The notes: a model not told the origin generated them from the sequence alone. A stretch of 64,000 nucleotides of DNA from Oenococcus kitaharae DSM 17330 (GCF_000241055.1 NZ_CM001398.1:124001-188000), one strand, 5' to 3'. Positions 25,393 through 35,321 are shown, numbered from the stretch's first letter. Numbers and translations: made by a program.

Positions 25393-26574
25393 TCAAGCAG
25401 CACTTTTTCGGCCAGCCAGCGTTTCCCAAAATAATAGGGCACAAAATATCAATCCCAGCAGGCCAAAAGCCATCGAAAAATTAATCATTTGGATCAGGTA
25501 ACCGACCAGCGGAAACATGATAATCATCGATAAAGAAAAAAGCATACTGGCTGTGCTTAATAAGGTCGCTCGCTGACCGCTTGGAATTAATTGATTATTG
25601 TAATTGCTGAATAGCGGTTCAACAGCCGCAGCCAGCAGGTTGACGATTAAATAGAGGCCGACTAATGTCGGAATCCAATCGATCCATGTCAACAGCATAC
25701 TTAAGGTCAGCAGAACACTCAGACCAAAAATTAAATGTTTTTGTGGAAAACGCCTCTGCAAATAAGGCGTCATCTGCACAGCGGCGATGTTGGTAATTGC
25801 CGAGGTCAGCATCAAAAGCGAGATTGACCAGCTGCTGAAATGATAGTCAGCCATCAAAGACTGGAAATAGTAATAGTAGCAGGTACAAATACTGGAAAAT
25901 AAAGCCTCAATCATAATCAAATGCTGAAGCTGTTTTGTCTGATACAAAAATTTCGCCGATCCTTTGACAATGGACCAAATACGCGGCTGGCTTTCAGCGG
26001 CACGATCTTTTTGTCGGATGGGTTCATGCATTTTATAGGCCGTCAGGCCGGCAATGATAGCACAGGCAATTTCAATCCAATAGGTTGTCTGAAAATGCCA
26101 ATGTACAAAGACAGCAGCCAACATAGCACCAATCGTACTGGCCGCCTCGATTAAAGAATTACTGACGCTAATCACATGCGGGTATCGGCCCTGGCGATCC
26201 TTTGGATCCAACGATTCGTACATCAGCGCATCGATCGTGCCGGACTGCATATTGTAAGACCAGGCACTAAAAATAAAAGAGACAGCAAAGAAAAAGAAAT
26301 TGTTGGCAAAAAGCATAATGGCTGCACTAATAAAGGCCAACAGCCGGCCAAAGATGAGAATTGTTTTGTATTTGAAACGATCAGCTAAAACACCGGTCGG
26401 CAGTTCAAACATAAAACTGGCAATGTGAAAAATGCTTTCGCAGAGACCAATCTGCCATAATGACAAACCTCGCTGACCCAAATACATAACCCAGAGGCTC
26501 GTAATACCGAAATAGCTGGCAAATTGGTAGATGTAACCTTTATAGATATTTTGACGAATTATTTTATTGTCCAT
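25393..26574 (-). CDS. MFS transporter, unknown substrate
   Basis: Major facilitator, 393 aa, about 12 helices. The loop 2-3 signature is GVLADRFKYK (about residues 61-70). It resembles small-molecule or drug efflux members of LAB, but no substrate can be assigned. AGGAG site before the ATG. Its stop codon lies 3 nt from the convergent gatD stop with no evident terminator between. Confidence 0.85.
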   Translation of the reverse strand: MDNKIIRQNIYKGYIYQFASYFGITSLWVMYLGQRGLSLWQIGLCESIFHIASFMFELPTGVLADRFKYKTILIFGRLLAFISAAIMLFANNFFFFAVSFIFSAWSYNMQSGTIDALMYESLDPKDRQGRYPHVISVSNSLIEAASTIGAMLAAVFVHWHFQTTYWIEIACAIIAGLTAYKMHEPIRQKDRAAESQPRIWSIVKGSAKFLYQTKQLQHLIMIEALFSSICTCYYYYFQSLMADYHFSSWSISLLMLTSAITNIAAVQMTPYLQRRFPQKHLIFGLSVLLTLSMLLTWIDWIPTLVGLYLIVNLLAAAVEPLFSNYNNQLIPSGQRATLLSTASMLFSLSMIIMFPLVGYLIQMINFSMAFGLLGLIFCALLFWETLAGRKSAA

Positions 26575-26687
26575 GCGACACTCCTAGAAGCATGTCAGGC
26601 CGACAATAAAAAGCGGTCAGCTCATCGCCAACCAACTGATCAAGTGTTTACAGTTCGGACTAACAGCAATAATTAATTATTTGCATT

Positions 26688-26708
26688 AAAAAAAGAGACA
26701 CTTGTCCC
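26688..26708 (-). terminator. Terminator after the FemX/MurM-like gene
   Basis: Minus-strand GGGACA-AG-TGTCTC (one G-U pair) followed by seven T. The remaining gap to the MFS gene (26575-26806) shows nothing else recognisable. Confidence 0.6.
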
Positions 26709-26806
26709 CTTAGACGTTGAAATATTAATTATCGTGTGTTGTAGACTAATCCAAGCTGCCAAAATCACGAATCCCTTCAATAAATTAGATTCATTTTAAC
26801 AAAAAA

Positions 26807-28057
26807 TCATTTGCCGCGTAAGATTTTTTTCAAATTCTGCAAGAAAACATATCTGATTTTTTTAATGGGCAGAATAAACGCACCCATATCATCGACCATG
26901 TAGCCATTAAATCCCTTTTTAAATTCATAGACACCATCTTTGCCGGAACGATCACCCGAAACACCATAAAAATTATAGCCGGGAATCTTGGCATCAACGG
27001 CTAAATTCAGTATCTTCTCCTGAACTTGATAGGGCCCATAGAAATTCTTGAATTCGCTATTTGTGTAGCTGAACATATAACTAACTTCTTGCGGCTGAAT
27101 AAAAAACAATGCACCGGCCAAATTAATCAAATGGCCTTTTTCCGCCATAATTTTCTTGGCCTGAGAAATCCGCTTGCCATGCTGCTCCATTTGACTGCGC
27201 AACTCTTTAATTTGATTGGCTTTATGGTTGTTTTGACGCTTTGCATCAGCAGCAGCCAATTTGTCAATTTGAGCTTGCAGCTGATCGATCAATTGCTGAA
27301 AATGCCCAATGTACTGATTCAATTCGATTTCGGCCACAACAAATTTCGCATTATCCTTAAAAGTCTTAAAAACACTTTCGTAATAAGCGAGCGACTTATC
27401 AGCAAAACCTAACCTCGCCGCCGTTTTACTTGTGTTTTCGTGAAATTTTGGCAACTCATCATAACCAATAAAGCGTGTCGTAACGCCGAATTCATGCGTT
27501 TTTTTAATCGAATACTGGGCCGCCTTGCTGAAACTGGCAAAAAGTGTTTTTCGATCTAATCCGGCGATATCCTTACGGTATTCATAATGAGGACTGGCAA
27601 AATTATAGCCAACTTGATCAAAAGACTGATAAATGAAGCCTAACTGTCGGTATATGGCCATGTAGCTGCTTTGATCCAGCTCAGTGACCTGTCCGTCATC
27701 GTCAATGCGCCGCAGACTCTTATTTGGAATGACACGCAGATAATAAACATGCTTTTTCTTTAAGCAGTCTTTTAAAGATTGGAAGAAAAAAATTAGCAGC
27801 TCACGGCTATTTTCGGCAGTCGGATCAATGACCGGTCCGCCCATAATCTCAGCGACACGTCCTGTTCGGCTTTTAACAATCGTAACCAAAGCCGACAAGA
27901 GAACATTTTCCCCCTCCTTGACGGCAAACAATTGTGCCTGTCTCGTATGCAAATTTTTAAAGTGATAATACTGCTCGATGCTTTGATAAAAAGACCCTTC
28001 AGGCTGAGTCTTTTCAAAACGATCAAACGATTCTGGATTCAGAATTGCAAATTCCAC
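26807..28057 (-). CDS. FemXAB-family peptidoglycan branching enzyme (MurM/FemX-like)
   Basis: Non-ribosomal peptidyltransferase that adds amino acids from aminoacyl-tRNA to the lipid II Lys side chain, forming the interpeptide bridge. 416 aa, two GNAT-like halves with a long charged helical arm (about residues 255-315, rich in Lys, Gln, Glu) as in FemA. The frame runs upstream to an ATG at 28114, but AAGGAAGG-7 nt-GTG at 28057 gives MEFAILNPESF, a typical FemX N-terminus. The added amino acid cannot be deduced. Confidence 0.9.
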   Translation of the reverse strand: MEFAILNPESFDRFEKTQPEGSFYQSIEQYYHFKNLHTRQAQLFAVKEGENVLLSALVTIVKSRTGRVAEIMGGPVIDPTAENSRELLIFFFQSLKDCLKKKHVYYLRVIPNKSLRRIDDDGQVTELDQSSYMAIYRQLGFIYQSFDQVGYNFASPHYEYRKDIAGLDRKTLFASFSKAAQYSIKKTHEFGVTTRFIGYDELPKFHENTSKTAARLGFADKSLAYYESVFKTFKDNAKFVVAEIELNQYIGHFQQLIDQLQAQIDKLAAADAKRQNNHKANQIKELRSQMEQHGKRISQAKKIMAEKGHLINLAGALFFIQPQEVSYMFSYTNSEFKNFYGPYQVQEKILNLAVDAKIPGYNFYGVSGDRSGKDGVYEFKKGFNGYMVDDMGAFILPIKKIRYVFLQNLKKILRGK

Positions 28058-28111
28058 GTAATGACCTTCCTTTATATATTTAAGTATAAGCAATTCAAAA
28101 AAATGAACCAT

Positions 28112-28141
28112 CAAAAAAACATCCGTCTAAGCAGATGTTTT
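28112..28141. terminator. Terminator after the LacS-type permease gene
   Basis: AACATC/GATGTT stem with T-runs on both sides, just past the permease stop (28148) on the minus strand. Confidence 0.75.
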
Positions 28142-28147
28142 TGAAAA

Positions 28148-30073
28148 TTATTTTTTAGTTAACTTTAATATCAGATCATCTTTAGTGACCTGGCCGCTAC
28201 TTTTCACGAGTTCAAAATGCGATAGGCTATTGGAATTCGTAATCACAACAATCACAGTATCATCGAAACCAGCTTTTTGAATGGCTGGATCCCAGAACTC
28301 AATCAGCAGATCTCCGCGTTTAACATGCTGGCCGCTTTCAAAATAATTAATAAAACCAGTACCGCGCATGTTGACCGTGCCGACTCCGATATGAATCAGA
28401 CTGGCGATGCCGTCATCAGAAACCATTCCTACGGCATGCCGTGTCGAGAAAGTCGTTCGAATGATGCCGTCAAAAGGTGCATAGACTCGGCCATCATTGG
28501 GCTTGATCGCAAATCCTTCACCCATAGATCCAGAAGCAAAGGTCGGATCAGAGACATCCTTTAAAGGAACCAGTTCACCGGAAATCGGTGCATAATAGGC
28601 AAATTCACCTTCTTTTAATGCAGCAACTGGAATCCTAGCATTTTCCTTGCTGTCGCTGAAGTTTTTACCCCAGCTCTTTTCCAGTTGATCAACAATTTTG
28701 GCATGCGCCTTTTCGTCCAAAGTAACTTTCTTGAAAAACACAATTGTAGCAATGACCACGAGCAGTAAAGGCAGGCCGAACATCATGATTTTAAAGATTG
28801 TACTTCCCTGTCCTGTCACCGTATGAGAAGAAGCACCGGCTGTCATACCAGCCCAAACAGCCGTGATACCAACAACACCGTTTGAAATCGCGCCGCCTAG
28901 CTTATCCAGCAAAGGACGAACAGACAAAGTCAGGCTTTCGTCTCGATGCCCGAACTTCAATTGGCCGTATTCGACAGAATCCGTAATTGTCATCAAAACG
29001 ACTAAGAAAACCAAAGGCTGCGGAATAAAGAAGAGTTCAGCACCGATCAGAACCAGCAGCAGAGAATTGCCAGCCATCGTAAACACAGCAATACCAACAA
29101 CCAAGACAGCGATCGAAATGAAGAAGACATTTCGACGATTAAACTTTTGAGCCAGCGGCGGGAACAATAAGACGGCCAGCAAGCCAATGAAGGTGTTTAA
29201 CGTAGCTAGAATTGAAAACTGGCTGGCATTGCCCAAGATATAGGTAAAGTAATACAGTTCCAGAGCATTTGTAATCTGAATACCAGTCGCATAAAAGGCA
29301 TAAGACAAAGACAGCCACATTAATTGGTCATTGCGTGTCAAGACATGCAGAACATCCTTCAATGACGTCTTCTCTTTGTTCTTACGCAGATCAGAATCAA
29401 TTTCTTTTGTTCCTAAACCAACAGCAATAGCCGAGATCCAAGAGATCAAACCAATAATCAACGCAAAAGCAAACCAGCCGCGATTGTCTCCCTGCCCATT
29501 ATTGCTGCTCAAAGAAAAGAACAACACAATCGGCATCACAATTACACCAACAATATTCTGCCCGATCGTCGAACCAACACGAGCAAATGTTGCTGTCTTT
29601 TCCCGTTCGCGGGAATCAAATGACAAAGCCGGAATCATTGACCAAAAGCCGATATCCTTAAAGGAATAAAACACGTCCATCGTAATATACAGAACGGCAA
29701 AAATAATTAAATACAAGATCGGATTAGAAATATTCAATCCACCAAGATTAGTAAACAATAATGTTAGTGCAATCGAACCAACGGTACCACCAACAACAAC
29801 CCAGGGCTTGAATTTACCCCAACGCGTTGTCGTGTTATCAATTGTATTTCCAATAAAGGGATCAATTGCCAGTTCGATAAAACGCAGCACCATAATAATC
29901 AGCGTAATATAGCCGATCATGCGGGCACCAGATGCACCGCTTTCCTTATCAAATAGATGCGATGTCACAAACATAATGAAATAGGTCGACAAAGTCGCAT
30001 AAAACATGTCATGGCCAAAAGCACCAAAAGAATAAGACAGCCGCGAAGTTACTGTCTTCTTTGTTTTTTCCAT
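28148..30073 (-). CDS. lacS: LacS-type galactoside permease with C-terminal PTS IIA domain
   Basis: Sodium/proton-coupled or exchange uptake of lactose or galactose (GPH family). 641 aa: residues about 1-470 form a 12-helix permease, about 500-641 a IIA-Glc-like domain with RHAVGMVSDDG and LIHIGVGTVNMRG, whose His is the expected HPr phosphorylation site. Next to galR-galKTM and lacking a beta-galactosidase gene nearby, so galactose or lactose import is inferred. The promoter region holds TTGACA, a cre and a motif shared with galK. AAGGAG site before the ATG. Confidence 0.92.
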   Translation of the reverse strand: MEKTKKTVTSRLSYSFGAFGHDMFYATLSTYFIMFVTSHLFDKESGASGARMIGYITLIIMVLRFIELAIDPFIGNTIDNTTTRWGKFKPWVVVGGTVGSIALTLLFTNLGGLNISNPILYLIIFAVLYITMDVFYSFKDIGFWSMIPALSFDSREREKTATFARVGSTIGQNIVGVIVMPIVLFFSLSSNNGQGDNRGWFAFALIIGLISWISAIAVGLGTKEIDSDLRKNKEKTSLKDVLHVLTRNDQLMWLSLSYAFYATGIQITNALELYYFTYILGNASQFSILATLNTFIGLLAVLLFPPLAQKFNRRNVFFISIAVLVVGIAVFTMAGNSLLLVLIGAELFFIPQPLVFLVVLMTITDSVEYGQLKFGHRDESLTLSVRPLLDKLGGAISNGVVGITAVWAGMTAGASSHTVTGQGSTIFKIMMFGLPLLLVVIATIVFFKKVTLDEKAHAKIVDQLEKSWGKNFSDSKENARIPVAALKEGEFAYYAPISGELVPLKDVSDPTFASGSMGEGFAIKPNDGRVYAPFDGIIRTTFSTRHAVGMVSDDGIASLIHIGVGTVNMRGTGFINYFESGQHVKRGDLLIEFWDPAIQKAGFDDTVIVVITNSNSLSHFELVKSSGQVTKDDLILKLTKK

Positions 30074-30135
30074 AAAACTAAACTCTCCTTAATCCAGGTT
30101 ATATTGCCAAACATTCTCAGGGATAGAACCTGCAC

Positions 30136-30167
30136 ATTATAGTAAGCGCTTCCAAAATAAATGTCAA
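30136..30167 (-). promoter_or_regulatory. lacS promoter with embedded cre site
   Basis: TTGACA at 30162-30167 reading leftwards; a TATAAT at 30136-30141 (20-bp spacing) or the overlapping TACTAT (17-bp) serves as -10. Between them lies TGGAAGCGCTTACT (30141-30154), a near-consensus CcpA site, so glucose repression by blocking polymerase is likely. Confidence 0.75.
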
Positions 30168-30171
30168 GTTT

Positions 30172-30186
30172 TTTACTAAATGTTTA
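30172..30186. promoter_or_regulatory. Candidate GalR operator (lacS side)
   Basis: TTTACTAAATGTTTA, immediately upstream of the lacS -35. The identical 15-mer occurs before galK at 31346-31360, flanking the LacI-family regulator gene between them. Confidence 0.6.
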
Positions 30187-30246
30187 TTAAAAATTTTCTA
30201 AACAGCAGCTACCAGCTGAAAAAATCACTCATTTTTATGCAGTGTA

Positions 30247-30262
30247 AGTAAAGCGCTAACAA
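30247..30262. promoter_or_regulatory. cre site upstream of galR
   Basis: AGTAAAGCGCTAACAA matches the CcpA consensus at all but two or three positions. It lies a few bases before a TACAAT -10 (30269-30274) of galR. Confidence 0.55.
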
Positions 30263-30288
30263 AAATATTACAATGAGTTTAACTAACT

Positions 30289-31302
30289 ATGGCAGTAACG
30301 ATTAAAGAAATTGCAAAATTGGCATCCGTGTCTCCAGGAACTGTTTCTCGGATCTTAAATTCCGATCCGACTTTATCTGTGACCGAAAGTACACGCAAGC
30401 GCGTCAAACAAATCGCAGGCAAGCTGAATTATGAAAATAATCGCGAACAGAGAAGGAAAAATATTGCCACGATTGCGGTCGTTACCAGCATGTCCGAACA
30501 AAGAGAAGTCGATGACCCTTATTGGCGCAGCGTTCATCAGGGCATTAAGCAGGCCGCCAAACAAAGCAGAGCCACAATCGCAGGCATTTTTCGCTTGACT
30601 GATGGCCTGCATGGCGTTGATTTAAGCCAATATTCGGCCGTCATTGTAACCGGTGATCTATCCATTTCTGCCATTAGGCAAATCAAGAAAATAAACACGA
30701 ATCTGGTTCTTGTTGATTCCCGAGACCGATTAGCCGATATCGATTCCGTCAACCCGGATTTAGCAGAAATGACCGAAAGAATTTTAAACGAATTCAAACA
30801 AAGCGGCCGCCAACACGTTGCCTTTATCGGCGGTATCAACGAACGAATTGATCTGGATGGTAAAATCAAAAGCCGCAGTAAAGATCCACGGACACTTGCT
30901 TATGAAAAATGGATGTCCCAAAAACAGCTTGAGAGTAGTGAAATACTAGGCAGCTGGTCGTCAGCTGCCGGTGTGGATGCAGTTAAAGTTCTGCTTCAGC
31001 AAAAGAAACCTTGTGATGCCTTATTAGTTGCGTCAGATGTGATTGCGATCGGTGCCATGAAAGCACTGCAGGAAAATGGCATTGTTATCGGAAAAGATTT
31101 GGCCTTGGCCAGCTTTGATGACTTAGATACAGCTGCCTATTTGAACCCTTCTTTGACCAGCGTGAACCTGCCTCAACACGCATTGGGTGCCAGTGCTGTC
31201 AGCCAAGCTATTGAGCTTTCCCAAAGCAGCCGCACTTGGACTAAGTGGGTAACCATCCCCAGCCGGCTTGTTTATCGCGAATCTTTTCAAAAAAATTGGT
31301 AA
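30289..31302 (+). CDS. galR: LacI-family transcriptional regulator, GalR-like
   Basis: Cytosolic repressor, 337 aa: helix-turn-helix at residues 1-50 (TIKEIAKLASVSPGTVSRIL) and a periplasmic-binding-like sugar domain. Its place between lacS and galKTM and the two identical operator-like motifs at both targets support a GalR role; the effector is probably galactose (inference). No Shine-Dalgarno; TACAAT ends 14 nt before the ATG, so the leader would be only about 8 nt. A cre overlaps the stop codon region. Confidence 0.88.
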   Translation: MAVTIKEIAKLASVSPGTVSRILNSDPTLSVTESTRKRVKQIAGKLNYENNREQRRKNIATIAVVTSMSEQREVDDPYWRSVHQGIKQAAKQSRATIAGIFRLTDGLHGVDLSQYSAVIVTGDLSISAIRQIKKINTNLVLVDSRDRLADIDSVNPDLAEMTERILNEFKQSGRQHVAFIGGINERIDLDGKIKSRSKDPRTLAYEKWMSQKQLESSEILGSWSSAAGVDAVKVLLQQKKPCDALLVASDVIAIGAMKALQENGIVIGKDLALASFDDLDTAAYLNPSLTSVNLPQHALGASAVSQAIELSQSSRTWTKWVTIPSRLVYRESFQKNW

Positions 31303-31311
31303 GCGCTTTCT
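31296..31311. promoter_or_regulatory. cre site upstream of galKTM
   Basis: TTGGTAAGCGCTTTCT, overlapping the galR stop codon and 35 bp upstream of the galK operator motif. Close to the CcpA consensus with the palindromic core AAGCGCTT. Confidence 0.6.
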
Positions 31312-31345
31312 TATGGCTTGCTTTTGTGGTAAACTACTTTTCGGA

Positions 31346-31360
31346 TTTACTAAATGTTTA
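31346..31360. promoter_or_regulatory. Candidate GalR operator (galK side)
   Basis: TTTACTAAATGTTTA, identical to the copy at 30172-30186. It lies where a galK promoter -10 would be expected. Confidence 0.6.
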
Positions 31361-31368
31361 CAAAAAAC

Positions 31369-31410
31369 ATCTATCTCGGCAGCCGAGGCGAGCTGAGTAG
31401 GCAGTTAGAT
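31369..31410 (+). other. Structured 5' leader of galK
   Basis: ATCTA (31369-31373) and TAGAT (31406-31410) enclose a CTCGG-CAG-CCGAG hairpin and a GC-rich stretch. No T-run follows, so it is not a simple terminator. It may stabilise the mRNA or affect translation; no known riboswitch class was recognised. Confidence 0.4.
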
Positions 31411-31477
31411 AAATCACACCTGCAAACACGCATTGTTAGAAAGTATTGATTTCGAGACGAAATTTGGAGTTTTATTC

Positions 31478-32650
31478 ATGACGGATATTTATACAAAATT
31501 AGAGACTATTTTTCAAGAAAAGTTTTCAGCTAAACCAGAGCGGCGTTTTTTCTCGCCTGGACGGATTAATTTGATCGGCGAACATACGGATTATAATGGC
31601 GGACATGTTTTTCCAGCTGCAATTACATTGGGTACTTATGGTGTTGCATCCAAAAGACAAGATCAGACAGTCCGCCTCTATTCGGGCAATTTTGAAGAAC
31701 AAGGTGTTGTTAGTTTTGATTTGGATAAGATACAAAAAAGTCCTAACAACAGCTGGGACAATTACGTTAAAGGCATGATTCTCGCTTTGGAAAAGGAAGG
31801 TTTCCACATTCCTAATGGTTTTGACTTGGCCATCGAAGGCAATCTGCCGAATTCTTCGGGCTTGTCATCATCAGCTTCACTGGAGCTATTAATCGGCGTT
31901 GTTTTAGAAGACTTATTTGATCTGAAAACCACACGTTTGCAATTAGTTCAAGCTGGCCAACGGGCTGAGAATGACTTCATTGGCGTCAACTCAGGTATCA
32001 TGGATCAGTTTGCCATCGGCTTTGGCAAAAAAGACCAGGCAATTTTCTTGGACACAAATACACTGGACTACGAACTCGTCCCAGCTAAATTCGGTGATAA
32101 TGTGATTTTGATCATGAACACAAATAAGCAGCGCAAATTGGCGGATTCTAAATATAATGAGCGCCGCCAGCAATGCGAAGAAGCCCTCAAGAGGCTGCAG
32201 AGCAAGTTGGATATCAAATCCTTGGGCGAATTAAGCATCAGCGAATTCGATAAAAATACAGATCTCATCGCGGATGGTACCTTGATCAAGCGCGCACGCC
32301 ATGCCGTTTACGAAAATCAGCGGACATTATTGGCTAAAGACGCACTGACAAATGGTGATTTGAAACAGTTCGGCCAGTTAATGAACCGCTCTCATAAGTC
32401 TTTGAAGGACGATTACGCAGTTACAGGGGATGAACTGGACACATTGGCCGAAACAGCTCAGCAGCAGGAAGGCGTTTTGGGTGCTCGTATGATTGGCGCT
32501 GGATTTGGCGGCTGTGCGATTGCACTTGTTGACAAAGATAAAGTGGACCAAGTCAAACAAGTTGTTGGCGACCGTTACTTTAAGAAATTCGGTTACCGTG
32601 CTGGTTTCTATGTCGCAAAAATCGGTGACGGTTCAAAAGCAGTAGATTAA
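31478..32650 (+). CDS. galK: Galactokinase
   Basis: Phosphorylates galactose to galactose-1-phosphate, first Leloir kinase step. 390 aa GHMP kinase: galactose signature [23 protein letters not shown] motif [14 protein letters not shown], and [11 protein letters not shown] near the C-terminus. An in-frame start 45 nt upstream exists, but ATG 31478 has a GGAG site and matches the family N-terminus. First gene of galK-galT-galM. Confidence 0.97.
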   Translation: MTDIYTKLETIFQEKFSAKPERRFFSPGRINLIGEHTDYNGGHVFPAAITLGTYGVASKRQDQTVRLYSGNFEEQGVVSFDLDKIQKSPNNSWDNYVKGMILALEKEGFHIPNGFDLAIEGNLPNSSGLSSSASLELLIGVVLEDLFDLKTTRLQLVQAGQRAENDFIGVNSGIMDQFAIGFGKKDQAIFLDTNTLDYELVPAKFGDNVILIMNTNKQRKLADSKYNERRQQCEEALKRLQSKLDIKSLGELSISEFDKNTDLIADGTLIKRARHAVYENQRTLLAKDALTNGDLKQFGQLMNRSHKSLKDDYAVTGDELDTLAETAQQQEGVLGARMIGAGFGGCAIALVDKDKVDQVKQVVGDRYFKKFGYRAGFYVAKIGDGSKAVD

Positions 32651-32683
32651 AACAATATTTATATTTTATATGGAGGATTTTTA

Positions 32684-34159
32684 ATGACGCAGAATTTAGC
32701 GGAGACTTTTGCGGATTTGGTTATCGGCTGCGGCCGTACTTATTCAGCGATGGATAAATTATATTTAGTCAATCGGATTTATGCTTTAAGCGGCGAAGAA
32801 CATCAAGATTTTCCAGCCGGCATTTCTGACAAAGATATTCTACAGGTACGCGACCACTTGTTGCAGACAGCCGTTGCAAACGGAAAAATTGAAGACTCGT
32901 TAACAGACAAAGAAATTTTAGGGTCCGAATTAATGGCTTTGACAGTTCCAAAGCCCAGCACGGTTAATCACATTTTCTGGGAAAAATATAAACAATCACC
33001 CAACACAGCTACGGATTATTTCTTTAATTTGTCCAAGGCCAGCGATTACATCAAAACTAAAGCAATTGCCAAAAATATCGCTTTTCAGACAAAAACAGAT
33101 TATGGCAATTTGGAAATTACAATCAATTTATCCAAACCGGAAAAAGATCCTAAAGCCATTGCTGCAGCCGGCAGACAAGCTTCGACCAGCTACCCGCTGT
33201 GCCAGTTATGTATGGAAAACGAAGGCTATTCAGGCCGTCTGGGCTACCCGGCTCGTGCTGAACACCGAATCGTGCGTCTGCCGTTAAATCACGAAACTTG
33301 GGGTTTTCAATATTCGCCTTATGCTTATTTCAATGAACACGCAATCTTTATCGCGCCAGTACACCGCCCCATGCATATTGATGCCGTCACGATCAATAAC
33401 CTCTTGTCGATTGTGACAAAGTTCCCTGAATATACAGTCGGCTCCAATGCTGATCTGCCGATTGTCGGCGGGTCGATTTTAAGCCACGACCATTATCAAG
33501 GCGGCCGGCACGAATTTCCTATGGCCAAAGCAGCAGTTGAAAAGACTTTTGCCCTGGCGGGCTTTCCTGATGTTTCAGCCGGCATTGTCAAATGGCCAAT
33601 GTCTGTGATCCGCCTTGCTGGTAAAGATCAAGACGATCTTGTCAAAGCGGCAGCGCATATTTTGGACAGCTGGCGGCACTATTCTGATGAGTCTGTTGAT
33701 GTGCGTGCAGAAAGCCAAGGCGTCAGGCACCACACAGTGACACCAATCGCCCGCTTTAGAGATAATCAATTTGAATTAGATCTAGTTCTGCGCGACAATC
33801 AGACATCCAGCCAGTACCCTGATGGTATTTTCCATCCGCATCAAGATGTCCAGCATATTAAAAAGGAAAATATCGGCCTGATCGAAGTCATGGGATTAGC
33901 TATCTTGCCGGCACGTCTGAAGACCGAATTGGCCGAAGTGGTTAAATTTGTGCTCGGCCAAGACAATCAGATGGCCGATTACCACCGTCCTTGGGCTGAA
34001 AAACTGAAGGCTGATTTTACCGGTAAGGCCCAGGAAGCAGATGATTACGTTTTGCAGGCGACGGGGCGTGTCTTTGCCCGGGTTCTGGAAGATGCCGGCG
34101 TTTTCAAACGCAATGCAGAAGGTCAAGAAGCTTTTGACCGTTTTATTAAACAACTTTAA
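32684..34159 (+). CDS. galT: UDP-glucose--hexose-1-phosphate uridylyltransferase (GalT2 type)
   Basis: Exchanges UMP between UDP-glucose and galactose-1-phosphate. 491 aa, the long Firmicutes form. Active-site region GGSILSHDHYQGGRHEFP with the HxH-type histidines. GGAGG site before the ATG; 33 bp after galK. galE, needed to regenerate UDP-glucose, is not in the window. Confidence 0.96.
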   Translation: MTQNLAETFADLVIGCGRTYSAMDKLYLVNRIYALSGEEHQDFPAGISDKDILQVRDHLLQTAVANGKIEDSLTDKEILGSELMALTVPKPSTVNHIFWEKYKQSPNTATDYFFNLSKASDYIKTKAIAKNIAFQTKTDYGNLEITINLSKPEKDPKAIAAAGRQASTSYPLCQLCMENEGYSGRLGYPARAEHRIVRLPLNHETWGFQYSPYAYFNEHAIFIAPVHRPMHIDAVTINNLLSIVTKFPEYTVGSNADLPIVGGSILSHDHYQGGRHEFPMAKAAVEKTFALAGFPDVSAGIVKWPMSVIRLAGKDQDDLVKAAAHILDSWRHYSDESVDVRAESQGVRHHTVTPIARFRDNQFELDLVLRDNQTSSQYPDGIFHPHQDVQHIKKENIGLIEVMGLAILPARLKTELAEVVKFVLGQDNQMADYHRPWAEKLKADFTGKAQEADDYVLQATGRVFARVLEDAGVFKRNAEGQEAFDRFIKQL

Positions 34160-34191
34160 AACGAAATCAGTATCTTAAAAAGGAGGCCAGC

Positions 34192-35235
34192 ATGATTTTT
34201 CGTCAAGATGCTTTTGGTAGATATGGTAAGCAGAAAGTGACTCGTTATACGCTGGTTAATCAGCATGGAACTAAAATTTCCGTCCTGAATTACGCCGGCA
34301 TTTTGCAAGAATTTTCTGTCCTCGATGACGGTAAACGGCAACAGCTGCTGCTAAAGTCGGATGATTTAAGCAACTATACCGATAATGACCTTTATCTCAA
34401 TCATATTGTCGGGCGTACCGCTGGCCGTATTAAGGATGCCTCATTTAAATTGAACGGCCAGGATGTTTCTCTGTTGGAGAATGAAAACGGCAATTCACTG
34501 CATGGCGGGCCGCAAGGCTTCTCTTTTCAATTCTTCCAAGTCGACCAGGCAGACGATCGCGGCAAGATTGTTTTATCCAAACAGATGACCGCCGCTGAAG
34601 ACGGTTTTCCTGGTGATTTACTATTGACAGTCAGTTATGAATTAAGCGAGGATGATCGTTTAACAGTCACCTTCACAGGTCAACAGACAGGTACCGACGG
34701 GGTCTTCAATCCAACACTGCATACCTATTTCAATCTAGCTGACGATGAGGTTGGTGATATCACAGGACACGATCTATGGCTGAACAGTCATCAGCACTTG
34801 GCCTTTGATGCAAGCAAAGCCCCTGATGGCCGTTTGATCGATAATCAAGGCCCCTTTGATCTAAAAAATCAGCCGGATTTAGGCAAAGCACTGGAACAGT
34901 TAAAAAAGATGACCGCCGAAGGCGGGTTTGATGACGTCTTTTTGCTGGATCAGGCCCATCGCGTTGATACCGATCCTGCCGCTGTCATCACGGACCGCAG
35001 CAGCGGCAGACAGGTGCGCCTCTATTCGACAAGAAATGCTATTGTGGCCTATTCAGCCGATGCAATTGATCGGGCGCTGACCTTTAATCACGGCGCTGCT
35101 CATCCTTGGACTGCAATGGCATTGGAGGCTCAAACCGCACCAAACAGTGAAAATATCCCCAGCTTAGGTGATGTTGTCATTAGGGCCGGAAGTACACAGA
35201 CTGTAAGTATCGATTACCAATATCGTCATTTATAA
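34192..35235 (+). CDS. galM: Aldose 1-epimerase (mutarotase)
   Basis: Interconverts alpha and beta anomers of galactose, feeding galK. 347 aa. Visible motifs are NHIVGRTAGRIKDA, NSLHGGPQGF with the catalytic His region, and FNPTLHTYFNL. AAGGAGG site before the ATG, 32 bp after galT; last gene before a strong terminator. Confidence 0.94.
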   Translation: MIFRQDAFGRYGKQKVTRYTLVNQHGTKISVLNYAGILQEFSVLDDGKRQQLLLKSDDLSNYTDNDLYLNHIVGRTAGRIKDASFKLNGQDVSLLENENGNSLHGGPQGFSFQFFQVDQADDRGKIVLSKQMTAAEDGFPGDLLLTVSYELSEDDRLTVTFTGQQTGTDGVFNPTLHTYFNLADDEVGDITGHDLWLNSHQHLAFDASKAPDGRLIDNQGPFDLKNQPDLGKALEQLKKMTAEGGFDDVFLLDQAHRVDTDPAAVITDRSSGRQVRLYSTRNAIVAYSADAIDRALTFNHGAAHPWTAMALEAQTAPNSENIPSLGDVVIRAGSTQTVSIDYQYRHL

Positions 35236-35248
35236 AGACATGAGTGAT

Positions 35249-35276
35249 AAAGCCCCTTTTTTGAGAGGGGCTTTTT
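35249..35276 (+). terminator. Terminator after galM
   Basis: AAAGCCCC-10 nt-GGGGCTTT followed by T-run, 13 bp past the galM stop. Confidence 0.88.
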
Positions 35277-35280
35277 AATT

Positions 35281-35321
35281 AAAAAAGCTTATTATCCGAA
35301 AACTCAGGTAATAAGCTTTTA
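35281..35321. terminator. Terminator after the diacetyl/acetoin reductase gene
   Basis: A 12-bp perfect inverted repeat (AAAAGCTTATTA and its complement) with 14-nt loop; the T-run is best on the minus strand, serving the reductase, and it also backs up the galM terminator. Confidence 0.8.
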
